A stretch of 64,000 nucleotides of DNA from Stomoxys calcitrans (Eukaryota; Arthropoda; Insecta; Diptera; Muscidae), in assembly GCF_963082655.1 (NCBI RefSeq), contig NC_081555.1, forward strand, positions 180,522,151 to 180,586,150, written 5' to 3'. How positions within the stretch are numbered: position 1 is the first letter of the stretch; each line of letters starts with the position of its first letter. The notes beneath the pieces were generated by a model. That model was given only the letters and a program-made list of their open reading frames with translations. It did not search any database and had not been told where the DNA came from. Below, piece after piece: positions 36,096 to 46,872 of the stretch. The translations under genes were made by a program, and so were the position numbers.

Positions 36096-37487
36096 AATTC
36101 GTAAAGAAATTACCAAATAGTACAAATTTTAGCACTAAGTGCACAATTTCTCTCACATCTAGTAACTTTTTTTTACTGCCTGCTATTATTTTCAAGAAAA
36201 AAACCATTTATGCTAAATTTCATTATTAGAACACAGTCCCAAATAAGTATTATGGCTTTTTACCTTTTAATACCTAAACCTTTGAATTTCGAAGATATCA
36301 TTTAGTCAATCTATTTTGATCGTCGTATTGTCACTCTGAGTGCTTAAATGGTATTCCGATTTTCACAGAAAGCCAGACATTTTTATTGGCATGCATGTAA
36401 ACGTATATGTCACACGTATGTACATATGTACATCTTATCCGTTCAAGTTGCGCAATAGTTTTTGAAATCACTACTGGCATTCGAATGTCGCAATTTAGTT
36501 TCAAATTAAAAATATTTGTCAGACTTATGGGTAAAGCTTTTTTAGATACGCTTCAATAACTTATAAACTGGTAAAGTTAATCAAATTGATTAATATGAAG
36601 AATTGCTGTAGGTTCATGCCTTTATTCGCATTTTTAGAAAATCTAGATGAAGTCTCGCTTCGTTAACCAAAAACTATGTCCCTTAATGTTATGCTGCTGT
36701 GACCATTGATATGTGATGCTCCAATGGTGCCGATAAGCATCCAATTCCTTTGAATAGATAATATTACAACCTGTCAATTTAGCAAAATATAATTGAAAAA
36801 AAAACTTTCTTAGCATTGAAGGGTGCTTTTTTATAATATGTAATGAATGTTCAATATCCTCTGATCTTCCTTAATAATTCCCAACTACTATAAAAACAAG
36901 ATACCAAAAATGCAAATTTCTCTTTTTGAATATTATTAAGAGGTCTTGTTTGGAACCAATGCGTATGCGTTGACGAGTAACAAACAGAGTCGTCATTACT
37001 GGTACCTATGCTTACATGTTTGTTGAGAAACAACAATGATTGTTGTCGTAATAACCAAACGACCTTTAATGGTCCAGTGCCACTGCAACTGCAATTGCAT
37101 TACAATACAATGCAAATTACGGTAAATTTCATGAAACACTAGACAATCGAAATACAATGAACAGCTCGTAATGAAACAGACAGACAAAGGCTGCAGATAC
37201 AGGAAAATGTGGGTATTTTAATTTGGAAGATAGCTCATACTATTCTAATGTTCTAAATGTATATGAGGTATTCCATGCCGAGACGGAAGGTAGTGATTTC
37301 GTGGCAATTAAAAGTTTACTAGGCAGAAACTTCTTAGACTAGCACAAAAAGCGCGGTATAAACAGAAAAAAGAAAAAGAAGAAACTTCCATCTCTGCTAA
37401 GAACACATGTTAAATTTTGTTTCGATCTGGCAACTCCTTAATATAGAAACAGATGTTCACAAAAGACGCATTCGCAATTTTTTTACA
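36096..37487. other. Intron 1 DNA, no gene seen
   Basis: AT-rich unique sequence with no recognisable transposon. Short ORFs look random. Confidence 0.4.
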
Positions 37488-37691
37488 ATGGAAAAAGTGG
37501 AAATGCGTAGTGTCATTAAATATTAATGATATTAAATATTAAATATGTCATTAATCGGAACAAGATATTCATAATGATATGTTGAATGTGTTAGGTGAAA
37601 GTGCTCCTTCATATGCAACAGTAAAAAATGGGGGTTGCTGAATTGAAAGGAATCATTGAAGATGAATCACGTCGTGGACGTCCAAAAACAG

Positions 37692-37741
37692 CAACAAAAA
37701 CACAAATTGTAGCCAAATGGCTACAATTTGTGTTTTTGTTG
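37692..37741. repeat. Perfect 24-bp palindrome at the mariner break
   Basis: The arms 37692-37715 and 37718-37741 are exactly complementary around a 2-nt centre. The left arm is mariner sequence. The right arm has no place in the transposase and leads straight into the DINE-like insert. Confidence 0.9.
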
Positions 37742-38733
37742 CGTGGTTCTGTTTCATCAAAATCGGATAAAAAATGCTCCTTTTATGAGATAAATACTCC
37801 ACATCGGGAGATCGGCCTATATGGTAGCTATATCCAAATATAGTCCGATCTGGACGATATTCAACAAAAAAGTTTAGAGGGGTACCAGAACTCGCTGTGA
37901 AAAATCGAATGACAAATGCTCTCTTTATAGGCTCATTACACTATATCGGGAGATCGGTCTATTTGTCAGGAATGGGTAGGGGTCTCTCAGAACACACTGT
38001 GCCAAATTTCATTGCAATCGGGTAAAAAATTGATCTTTTATGGCCTCAATAGCATATATCGGGAGATCGGGTGGTTGGTCTAAGGGCATCTATATCCAAA
38101 TATAGTCCGATCTAAACCACAGAAATAGGCAGGGATCTACCAGAACTCACTGTGCCAAATTTCATCGAAATCGGATGAAAAATTACCAATGTATCTCCTC
38201 AAGACTTTAAGTCTGGAGATCAGTCTATATAGCGGCTATTGCAAATTTTTGCCTACAAACTTTTCATATATTAGTGAGTGCAGTCCAATTCAAGTTTTAA
38301 GCTCAATGATAAGGGACCACCTTCTTATAGCCGAGTCCGAATGGCGTGCCGCAGTGCGACACCTCCAAAGAGGCTATGGCATAGTACCTCACAAATGTTG
38401 CCAGCATTACGAGGGGAAAACCACTGCTGAAAATTTTTCTGATGGCCTCGCCAGGATTCAAACCCAGGCGTTCAGCGTCATAGGCAAACATGCTAACCTC
38501 TGCGCTACGGTGGCCTATATATTACTAAAATCCGGTTTTATGAGATCAGAAGATCAGGTTTATACACAAAGAATACGAAATCATCAAAAATTGTTTGGAA
38601 AATATTTTTATACCCAAGATATCTGCAAAATTATAAATACCCAGCTTTTGGGTGTAAATGGGTAAATACCCAGGTACCTACCCAATTTACCGGGTAAATA
38701 CCTTTTAGGTATTTACTCATCGCCCATCTCTAT
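37742..38733 (-). mobile_element. DINE-like insert inside mariner, itself carrying a SINE-1
   Basis: It matches the block at about 13990-14585 in order (ATCCAAATATAGTCCGATCT units, the hairpin-rich GGGTAAATACC end and the final ATCGCCCATCTCT). Relative to 14380-14400 it contains a SINE-1 insertion at 38241-38516. Confidence 0.65.
38241..38516 (-). mobile_element. SINE-1 copy in the DINE-like insert
   Basis: On the minus strand: AGGCCACCGTAGCGCAGAGG head, A box, B-box variant GGTTTGAATCC, full body with a short deletion. The related sequence at 14370-14400 (AGCGGCTATATATTAC) shows the empty site. Confidence 0.8.
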
Positions 38734-39039
38734 TGATCGACGAATAAAAGTGCGTCAAATAGCTAATACCATGGGCATCTCAAATGATCGAGTCCATTTG
38801 AGATGCCTAAGCGTCGTTTTATAACTGTTGATGAGACATAGATCCACCACTACACTCCAGAGACAAAAGAACAATCCAAACAATGGACTAAAGCTCGAGA
38901 AAGTGTCCCAAAAAAGACAAGAACAATTCAATCGGCTGGTAAGGTTATGGCATCGGTTTTTTGGGAAAGGTATTTTATTGATTGACTATCTGCAAAAGGG
39001 TAAAACAATAAATTCAGAGTACTACCACCACCCACCACC

Positions 39040-39650
39040 TCGGGTATATATGTAAACCACCTGTCGTCATAATCCGGTGAACAGTTATATCGAAATATGG
39101 TCCGATTTGGCTGCTATATCCAAATCTGGACCGATCTTGGCCAAATTAAAGAAGAATTTCGACTGGTCTAACGCAACTCACTGTACCAAATTTCAGCAAA
39201 ATCGGATTATAAATGTGGCTTTTATGAGCATAAGACACTAAAACGGCGGATCGGTTTATATGGCAGCTATATCCAAATGTGAACGGATCTGTGTCAAATT
39301 AAAGAAAGATGTCGACTGGCCTAACACAACTCACTGTCCCAAATTTCAGCAAAATGGGATAATAAATGTGGCTTTTATGGACCTAAGACCCTACATCGGC
39401 GGATCGGTGTATATGGGGTAAAACCAAGATATAGTCCGATATAGCCCATCTTCGAACTTAACCTGCTTATGGACAAAAAAAAGAATCTGTGTTTCAGCTC
39501 AATGTCTCTATTTTTAAAGTCTGTAGCGTGATTTCAACAGACAGACGGACGGACATGGCTAGATCGTCTTAGATTTTTACGCTGATCCAGAATACTTTAT
39601 AGAGTCAGAAATGGATATTTCGATGTGTTGCAAACGGAATGACAAAATGC
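39040..39650 (-). mobile_element. DINE-like element, minus orientation
   Basis: Reversed units (GATCGGTTTATATGGCAGCT, AATTTCAGCAAAATCGGATT) end in a reversed core (CAGACAGACGGACGGACATG) and TGTTGCAAACGGAATGAC. It is the same subfamily as 31193-32600. Confidence 0.7.
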
Positions 39651-40001
39651 AATTACAGTTGCAAACCACTATTTTGAAGACCTTAAGGAAAACTATTATA
39701 ATCAAGGGAAATAATTGTTAGATAAGCGTTGCACTAAGTGTATTGAAGTTTCAGGAGATTATATTGAAAAATAAAAATATTTTTTAAAAACTAACTATTC
39801 TCTTTCAATGAATGGCTAAGAATTTTCCGAACCCCCCTCGTATGTTATACCGAGACCGTAGAATGGGGGTATGATAATTTATCTATCCTGTTAATAAAAC
39901 AACGACCATTTAAGTCAAGTGTATTCTTGATCCTTTTCTGTTATAAAGGAGTTCTTAAAAAGTTTTAGACCCTTTAAAACAATCCCCAAATAAGTCTGTT
40001 A
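39651..40001. other. Intron 1 DNA, DINE-start fragment
   Basis: Mostly AT-rich. Near 39846 a short TTATACCGAGACCGTAGAAT...GGGGGTATGATAATTT resembles the first bases of a DINE-like element, without the rest. Confidence 0.35.
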
Positions 40002-40239
40002 TATTGGGTTGCCCAGAAGTAATTGCGGATTTTTCATATAGTCGGCGTTGACAAATTTTTTCATAGCTTGTGACTCTGTAATTGCATTCTTTCTTCTGTC
40101 AGTTATCAGCTGTTACTTTAGCTTGCTTTAGAAAAAAGTGTAAAAAAAGTATATTTGATTAAAGTCCATTCTAAGTTTTATTAAAAATGCATTTACTTTC
40201 TTTTAAAAAATCCGCAACTACTTTTTGGGAAACCCAATA
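40002..40239 (+). mobile_element. mariner-type MITE (copy 2, complete)
   Basis: TTGGGTTGCCCAGAAGTAAT at the left and CTTTTTGGGAAACCCAA at the right, with flanking TA (40002-40003, 40238-40239) and the same interior as 17069-17308. Confidence 0.85.
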
Positions 40240-41196
40240 TATGTGTTAATGTCAAAAAATAACCAAAATATACTGAGAGTTCAAGTTAATTTATTATTTA
40301 TAAAATTATTATTATCACATTTTGCACGCAAATAACATAACATGGCGTGGAACGTCTCATAACTGCCATATGATACATTTGTTGTTACACTGGTGTCGTC
40401 ATCTCTGTGTATGCCACTCATACTTAGGACTGATAACAAAACCGTTAGGACCGGAAAAACAAGACATTTCGCTAAAATGCTCAGCAAAAACTAAAAAAAG
40501 AAGGCCGGCCAGTTAGAAACAAACGGCCAATATTGATTCACCACCACCATCACCACTAATTAGCATATATCAAAGGTATTTCATCCATCCATCCATCCAC
40601 GCCAGTCACGTTGTCTTAAGTGCAGTTCTGCCAAGTCCAAATTCTCAGCCCACAGAGAGAAGAGTGTTACTGTTATGAAACACCAGCAGCAGATAGAAGC
40701 ACTGATGCAAAACACAATGCAATCAATTCGTTCAAGCAAACCAGTATCGAATTTAGCGGGGGGAAAATATGAAACGATTTATCAAAATCAAAAAACAAAG
40801 TGCCAATAATGTAAACACGGGCGCGCAAAACCTATGCCCACAAACACAGGCAGGCAGGGGAATAACTATTTAACCTCTCTGTTGAACTATAATGCATTTT
40901 TCAAATTAACAGTTGTTGTTATTTTTTTGGTCTTTGAAATGCCATTTGTAAAGCCCTTAGCCGTATGAAGCCGTTTTGAACTTTTGTAGCCTCATTGTCT
41001 TTAGTATACTTTTAGGCCTTCATAAAATTGTAAATAGTTTTAACTTTGTTTCTTGTCAACACCAATACTAACTCATTCTCTTGTTTTCATTGTTGTCTCT
41101 TTTCATATTTCAACTCTCTGGATTCTCCAAAATTGTTGGCTCTCGATCGCTCTCTATTCACATTTCGCATGCCTCTTGTATTGTACACTATTGCAG
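40240..41196. other. End of intron 1, unique DNA
   Basis: It has CATC short repeats (40582-40598), leader-like CAGCAGCAGATAG and CAAAACACAATGC tracts near 40680-40720, then T-rich sequence running into the exon 2 acceptor. It may contain an untranslated exon, but no convincing start or donor is seen. Confidence 0.35.
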
Positions 41197-41366
41197 AAGA
41201 ATGGGTAACGAAACGTAAAACCGAACTTACAACAACACGTCAAATTGAAACCCATGTCAAGCGGTCGATACGTTTCGAAGATGGAAAAGTTATTGAAGAT
41301 TCTGGTCCCATAGTATCAACAAATACCACAGAGGATACGGATAAGCAGGAAACTGAAACAACAGAG
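41197..41366 (+). CDS. Coding exon 2 (residues 296-352)
   Basis: The acceptor TTGCAG ends at 41196 and the donor GTAACA starts at 41367. The exon is 170 nt and joins exon 1 in phase 1 and exon 3 in phase 0. Its charged product begins EEWVTKRKTEL and contains VKRSIRFEDGKVIEDSGP, the clearest copy of the EDGK motif that recurs in exons 4 and 5. It ends in a Thr/Glu-rich stretch. The composition looks like conserved coding sequence, unlike the AT-rich flanks. An in-frame ATG at 41169, inside the intron, could serve a transcript that begins here. Confidence 0.8.
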
Positions 41367-42250
41367 GTAACATTTAAATAAATATCCATGTATGTGGATT
41401 TTTTATACCTTACAGTATTCGGACAGCATATTGCGACAAGAACAAAACTTTGAATTTTTCTCTGTTACAAACATTTTTTTGAGGACTTAATTGCTCAGCG
41501 CCTTTTTCAAAATGCTATAATAATTGTATTAATTTTTTTAAAAAAAATAACATTTTTTGGTAGTTTTCTTAAAATCTTTTCCATAATGTTCAGTAAATAT
41601 TTGTTGAAAAAATTTCCTTTTATTTTTTTTTTTACAAAATTGTCTTATTTTATTGCGCTAAATGAACGGGCACGCCGCAAACAGTGTAGGCTGCAAATAA
41701 GCTTTACATTGAAATCTTACTCTTATGGTAATCGACGATTACTTAAGGTAGCAGTTGGGCAATTGGGTTTTGTTGTTGTAGTTGGATGTCTTCATTTGGT
41801 AGAAGTATATGAATTGGAGTAATTTTCTTTCTTGGTGCGCTACAATGGGAAATACTCTTAAGGGCAAAGTTTCAACCTTGAAGACATACCATACTCCTAC
41901 TAACGAGTTTGGGTGGTACCAAACGAAATTGCCATTTAGGAAACCAGTCAAATGCTATTACATAGCAAAAAAACACATTTTCTGCCTAAAGCCTAGTACT
42001 GACTTCGACTTTTCGCCCGAACAGCTGTCAAAACCCATTATAAAAAAAGGTGACGAAGAAGTGGTACTTGAGTTTTATAAGCAAAATAGTTGTTGTTGTA
42101 GCAGTGTGTTGTACACTGAGGCGGCAGCCCTTGCCGATGGAGGACTTCATCGGGTTAATCCGGTACCGGCTGCCATGGAATTAGTTGTTGTAGCAAAATA
42201 GTAGCGAAATGTCGCTGCGCAACTGCCAATTTCGCTTTAATAAATTGCCA
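41367..42250. repeat. Intron 2 with a small interspersed repeat
   Basis: Positions about 42088-42195 carry a GC-rich block (TTGTTGTTGTAGCAGTGTGT, CTGAGGCGGCAGCCCTTGCC, CCGGCTGCCATGG) flanked by repeated AGTTGTTGTAGCAAAATAG-type sequence. It has the look of a small dispersed element familiar from calyptrate and tephritid flies (from memory). The rest of the segment is AT-rich. Confidence 0.45.
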
Positions 42251-42608
42251 ATGTAATTAAATGCTCACAAAATGGGCACAACTCTGTTTCAATGATGTTG
42301 CATTTGTTGTGTGCTGTTGTTTGCCTTTTGTCGTGTTCTGGCTACGGGGTATAACAAATATTAGTATGCAAATACTCGCAGCTGACACCAAGTGTAAACA
42401 AGTTCCTACTGGTATATCTGTCCAACTAGAAATGACGGCTCATTATATTGTTTACAAGCCACCAAAACAAATTGATTCTGAGTTTATTTAAGAATAAAGT
42501 AATTTGTGATGGAGTTCAAGCATATGGATGGCGAACTTTAACACTCAAAGTGAACAAAATGTTTGTTGATCGCACCATAAATCGTTATATTGATACTGGG
42601 ACGCATAT

Positions 42609-42873
42609 GCATTTGCCCATGCAAACCTTTCACATATCAATGACTTCTGTCCGATTCAAGTTTAAGCTCAATGTTAAGGGGCCTTCCTTTTTATAGCCGA
42701 GTTCGAACGACGTGCCGAAGAGCGACACCTCTAGACCTAATGGTACAGTATCTCACAAATGACCCTAGCATTAGGAGGGAATAACCACCGCTGAAATTTT
42801 TTCTCATGTTCTCGCCAGGATTCGAACCAATGCGTTCAGTATCACGGACAAGCTAAACTCTGCGCTACGGTGG
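42609..42873 (-). mobile_element. SINE-1 copy, somewhat decayed
   Basis: On the minus strand: CCACCGTAGCGCAGAG head, B-box variant GGTTCGAATCC at about 42822, conserved body (GCCGAGTTCGAACGACGTGC on the plus strand) and an ATTTGCCCATG end. Confidence 0.75.
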
Positions 42874-44374
42874 TTTTCTGGTACCGGTAGCATAGACAAA
42901 CGCCATGGTGGTGGTCGAATAAAAACTGCAGCAACACCTGAAATGGTTCGACGAGTAAAGGTTCAAATCCAGCTAAATCCATGCCGTAGTGGCAATCAAA
43001 TGTCTGAAGGTTTGAAAATATCCCGTCTGAAAACGAGATCAAGGTAAAGCCTTTCAAGTTTTAAAAAGCTCACATTCTTACACCAAAGCAAAAAATATTT
43101 GAGTCGAAAGAACAAAAGAATTGCTGCTGTTGCACGAGCATGGTGAAATCCGAACATAGTGTTCTCTGGCGAGAAACATTGAGCAATTCGTAATCGAATC
43201 ATTTTCATCGAGTCTGACGTGAAAGTAAATGCAACTTATTATGGGTATGCAAACATTTAGGTCGTAGACCGTGGACGTAAAAAAAAATTGAACACCGTCA
43301 CATAAAGCACGGGTAAACCAAGAATGGAAAAAAATCAAGTTCTGTACCTTAGTTTGTCCAGGGGCTGTGCAATTCGCCAAATGCCAATGTAGTGGACTTT
43401 TGTATTTGGGCCATTTTAGACAGCATGCCAATATGGATGCGATGAAGAAAGCTTTTGTACAGAAATGGGCTAAAATATCAACAGATTACATTCGTGCAGC
43501 TTGCATCGCGTTGTTTTACCAACTTAGGGCAATATTCAAGGCACAATTTGGTTATATCGATCAAAAGTGAAAGGAGACAAAAGTTAAGATTACTTCCACA
43601 CTTGTCACTGGAATCAATAAAAAGTATTTTGATACACTGGTAACACTGTGCCAACTACCCTGTGCAAATAAAATTCAAATGTTGGCCAATACTTTAACAA
43701 AAAAAAAAAAAACATTTTAAATATTTGTGAGTTTTTTAGCTATAAAATTTTCATGATATCTTAAAAATAATAATTGACAAAATTTTCAGTGTTGTTAATA
43801 TTTGAAAAATGTTTCTCTAAGAAATATGTTTTGAACAAATATGAGAGGACCAAATATTCTTAAAAGCTCAAATTTGAAAACACAATTTTTTGTTTTAAAT
43901 GTAAAATTTAAGAAAATGTCTTTAAAAAAGGAATCTAAGACAAAACTAGGCTCGTGTTAATTTCTATGATATGATGTTATGAAATTTTAAATCTGCTTAG
44001 AAATAAAATAATATTTGACAATAAAACATAATATTTGATAAAATTTTCAGTTAAAAAACTTTTGCAGAAAATTTCTCCACACATATAAAATATTGACTTA
44101 AACTTCTTTGGCACTTGAACAAAAGACTTAAGAAACAAACCTAAATATGAATGGCTGAAGAAAGCGAGCCATCAATGTCTGCTTAAATACCAAGAAAGAC
44201 ATTTACTTTTCAAAATTATTTTCAACTTGATTGACTGTTCTGAAATATTATAACCGCATACTGTAGATTACAAGTACCAGTACTATTTAGAGTAGAAATG
44301 TTTATTTTTTTTTGTTCCTTTTTACATAATAATAAAACAAGAACAACAAAGAGATTAATCGATAAATATTGCAG
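42874..44374. repeat. Rest of intron 2; possible mariner-like relic
   Basis: Positions 42880-43640 contain unusual, GC-richer phrases (GACATTGAGCAATTCGTAAT, CAAAAGAATTGCTGC) that may be a decayed transposase in scrambled frames. I could not match it with confidence. From 43640 the DNA is AT-rich and featureless until the exon 3 acceptor. Confidence 0.3.
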
Positions 44375-44635
44375 AAACACGATTTGGGTACGCCTGTATC
44401 CAATCTCAATGCAGTGGATGGCAAAACCAAAGGTGCTTTGCCACCAGGACCGGGTGGAAATGGAGAACTGGCTGAATTATCTAGTGCAGGGGGGACCCTG
44501 GTGAAAAGTATGGTACCCAAACCGGCTGATGGTCTGGTGAGAGAGATCAATGACAAACGTGTGGTATCCCATGAAGAAACAAAAAATTACACCGAAGTCG
44601 AAGACGTCAAACACCGCGGCGACTTTTCCGATGAG
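44375..44635 (+). CDS. Coding exon 3 (residues 353-439)
   Basis: The acceptor ATTGCAG ends at 44374 and the donor GTAAGA starts at 44636. The exon is 261 nt (87 codons), phase 0 at both ends, so skipping it would keep the frame. The product begins KHDLGTPVSNLNAVDGKTKG, has a Gly/Pro-rich linker, then a charged part (REINDKRVVSHEETKNYTEVED) that looks like a diverged copy of the motif in exons 2 and 4. No catalytic or membrane feature is visible. Confidence 0.8.
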
Positions 44636-45066
44636 GTAAGAATCTAAATTGTTTGTATCTAAGATTTTTGGCCTTATAAAACAAAAAGCAAGTAAAACAG
44701 AAACAAAACAACAACGACAACAAAAAAACCACACAGACAACTTGTGTATAGTAAATATAAACAAAGATACGCATCACCATCTCTGCGGTTCTCTTGGTCT
44801 TGTTGTTATCTCATAAAGACCTTAAAGACTCTGGCAAGTTGGTTACTAAGTACGTACTCACTACTCCCAGCTGCTGTTGATGCATAGACTAAGATTTCGA
44901 TGGTGCTGTGGTGAGCCAAAACAAGAAACCACAGCAACTTGTAGTAACTCAGCTGCTGTTGCTGCTGCTGCTGCTGTTGTTGCCATTACTGCAGGCCGCA
45001 CCAGGCGCAGCAGCTCCAGATACAGAATTCAGGCAAGGCGGCAACATATTTTCGTTGGTCCCCTGC
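44636..45066. other. Start of intron 3, upstream of the internal promoter
   Basis: AT-rich, then a CAG/CTG tract (44950-44975) and a GC-richer stretch before the initiator at 45067. No transposon is visible. It may hold upstream control sequence. Confidence 0.35.
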
Positions 45067-45408
45067 TCAGTCTGTGAGCGGAGCACAAGCCATTAAGACG
45101 TCGTTGTAGAGCTTTGTTGAAAACGGTTTCGGTACGCGTTTATTTTCCGTTTGGCTTTCTTTACAGTGTTTATCAAATCAGTGTTTGTTTTAATTAAAAG
45201 AAACAAAACCGAGAGAAAAAAACAACAACAACAGCAGCAGAAATACCAAGTCACAATAACAAAAGAAAAAAAAAAACAACAAGCAACACAATAGAAAATC
45301 ATATAGCATCTGAGTGAACCAGCGATCGAGTGAGCTCGCTTAAGGAATACTTGAATAATCGTGCGTAATCTAATTTCCAAAAGCAGCAACGAGCAAACGG
45401 CCCAAAGT
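45067..45408 (+). promoter_or_regulatory. Candidate internal promoter (Inr+DPE) and alternative first exon
   Basis: TCAGTC at 45067-45072 fits the Drosophila initiator TCAKTY, with A+1 at 45069. AGACG at +28 to +32 (45096-45100) fits the downstream promoter element RGWYV at exactly the required spacing. The following 300 bp is a CAA/CAG-rich leader-like stretch with no useful ORF, and it ends at a good donor (AAAGT|GTAAGA, GT at 45409). Splicing to exon 4 would give a shorter isoform with an untranslated first exon. The motif match is seen in the sequence. Promoter activity is inferred. Confidence 0.5.
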
Positions 45409-46537
45409 GTAAGATGTGAGGAAGAGCTCTAATAAATTAGACTCAAGTTGTTTTTTTTGTGTGTTTTTTCTAACAAAACGAAGAAGATGAAGAAAAGCTG
45501 AAACTGTTAGCCTGGCCCTCTGCACACACATAGCTTTGACCTTTCCAAAGATGTTGGTGATTTCTTAAAGGCAATATGTACCACCAATGGATGATGATGA
45601 TGATGTTGTTGAGTTATATACATATTTACATGACTACATATATGTTTGTTTGTGAGTTTGTGTGCATAAGGTGTAAATGTGTGTGTCTGCTTGCGGCTTT
45701 GATGGTTTATTTAAGAGGAATCAAACAATGAGCAAAACAGCACCAGCAGCACAAGAACAACAAAGTCACTAAGCCAGGAAAGAATGTTGTGCTAAATGTT
45801 AAAACAAAAGACTTAAGAAACAAACCTTAGACATTTAATCGTTGTCTAAGACAACGGCATTCACCACCTACCTACTTAAGTGCCTCTCTCACTCTCTCCC
45901 TTGCTGCTTGGCTCTCTGTACCAATTTTCAACTTCAACTAAACAGCAAAAGAAAAAAAAAAAACAAATGGATTAAAAAGCTGGCTAATATCACTTAAAAA
46001 AGGGAATCAGTCATTAATGTTGGACAACTCTAAGGCCTTAAAGCAACCTTTTTTTGCATAGGAAATTAAAAATGAATACATTACTATGTAAATAGTCTTT
46101 TGGGAGACATGGTAGCAAAAAACTGAAGAAACAATTTTTGCCATTCATGATGGACAATTAATTGCAATATGCAGTGTTAGCTTCCATTTTACAATTTTAT
46201 TGTGTTCTGTTTTTCTCATAACAAATTACCTCATCCAAAATGAAGTCCCAAGTAAAACATAATGACAAAATTTATGTACACCCATTAAAATTTATTAAAA
46301 ATGGTAACAATAAAATGTTTCATTATCTCACTTTGAAGTTTTCACTTTGAGTCATGCGAAATGATCAGAAACGAGTGTGACATATAAATTTGAATCTCAT
46401 TGAATTTTAACCTTCAAGCCTGCCAACAAAAGGCTTGATAATTGACTTAATGAGAGGCAAAAATTTTAGAAACATACAAAATCATCTGTGCTATAATAAT
46501 GCTGTTGCAGAATATTAACACTAGTATTCACAAAACT
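45409..46537. other. Intron 3 DNA, no gene seen
   Basis: Unique AT-rich sequence with a GATGATGAT tract (45590-45605). A 24-nt block at 45804-45827 is identical to 44118-44141. Confidence 0.4.
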
Positions 46538-46860
46538 GGAGGCCACCGTGGCACAGAGGTTAGCAAGGCCGCCTATGACGATGAACGCTTGAGTTCGAAT
46601 CCTGGCGAGACCATCAGAAAAAACATTCAGCGGTGGTTTTCCCCTCCTAATGCTGGCAACATTTGTGAGGTACTATGCCATGTACAACTTCTTTCCAAAG
46701 AGGTGTCGCACTGCGGCACGCCGTTCGGACTCGGCTTTAAAAAGGAGGTCCCTTATCATTGAGCTGAAACTTGAATCGGACTGTACTCATTGATATGTGA
46801 GAAGTTTGCCCCTATTCCTTAGTTTGCTCCTATTCATGGGCAAAATTTCCAAAATTTGCG
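46538..46860 (+). mobile_element. SINE-1 copy with perfect 12-bp target duplication
   Basis: Head GAGGCCACCGTGGCACAGAG, B-box variant AGTTCGAATCC, full body, tail with duplicated AAAATTTCC/AAAATTTGCG. ATTCACAAAACT is present at 46526-46537 and again at 46861-46872. Confidence 0.9.
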
Positions 46861-46872
46861 ATTCACAAAACT

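Larger units (their letters stand above)
37488..39030 (+). mobile_element. mariner transposase relic split by a DINE-like insert
   Basis: N-terminal mariner-like sequence begins at ATG 37488 (MEKVEMRSVIK) and extends in shifting frames to SRRGRPKTAT (37669-37698). Homology resumes at about 38734 (DRRIKVRQIANTMGIS) and, after a deletion, at about 38808 with the catalytic region (VDETWIHHYTPE) and IDYLQKGKTINSEYY (38985). A DINE-like block (37742-38733) with an internal SINE-1 separates the halves. It is a pseudogene. Confidence 0.75.

Noticed and set aside
44908..45096. Leucine-rich, signal-peptide-like ORF near exon 3
   Set aside because: It starts at GTG rather than ATG, and the leucines come from a CTG microsatellite. 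The region fits promoter-proximal DNA better.
4354..46860. tRNA genes suggested by perfect A and B boxes
   Set aside because: The heads cannot fold into a full cloverleaf with a proper acceptor stem and are followed by shared 250-bp bodies, tails and target duplications. They are SINEs.
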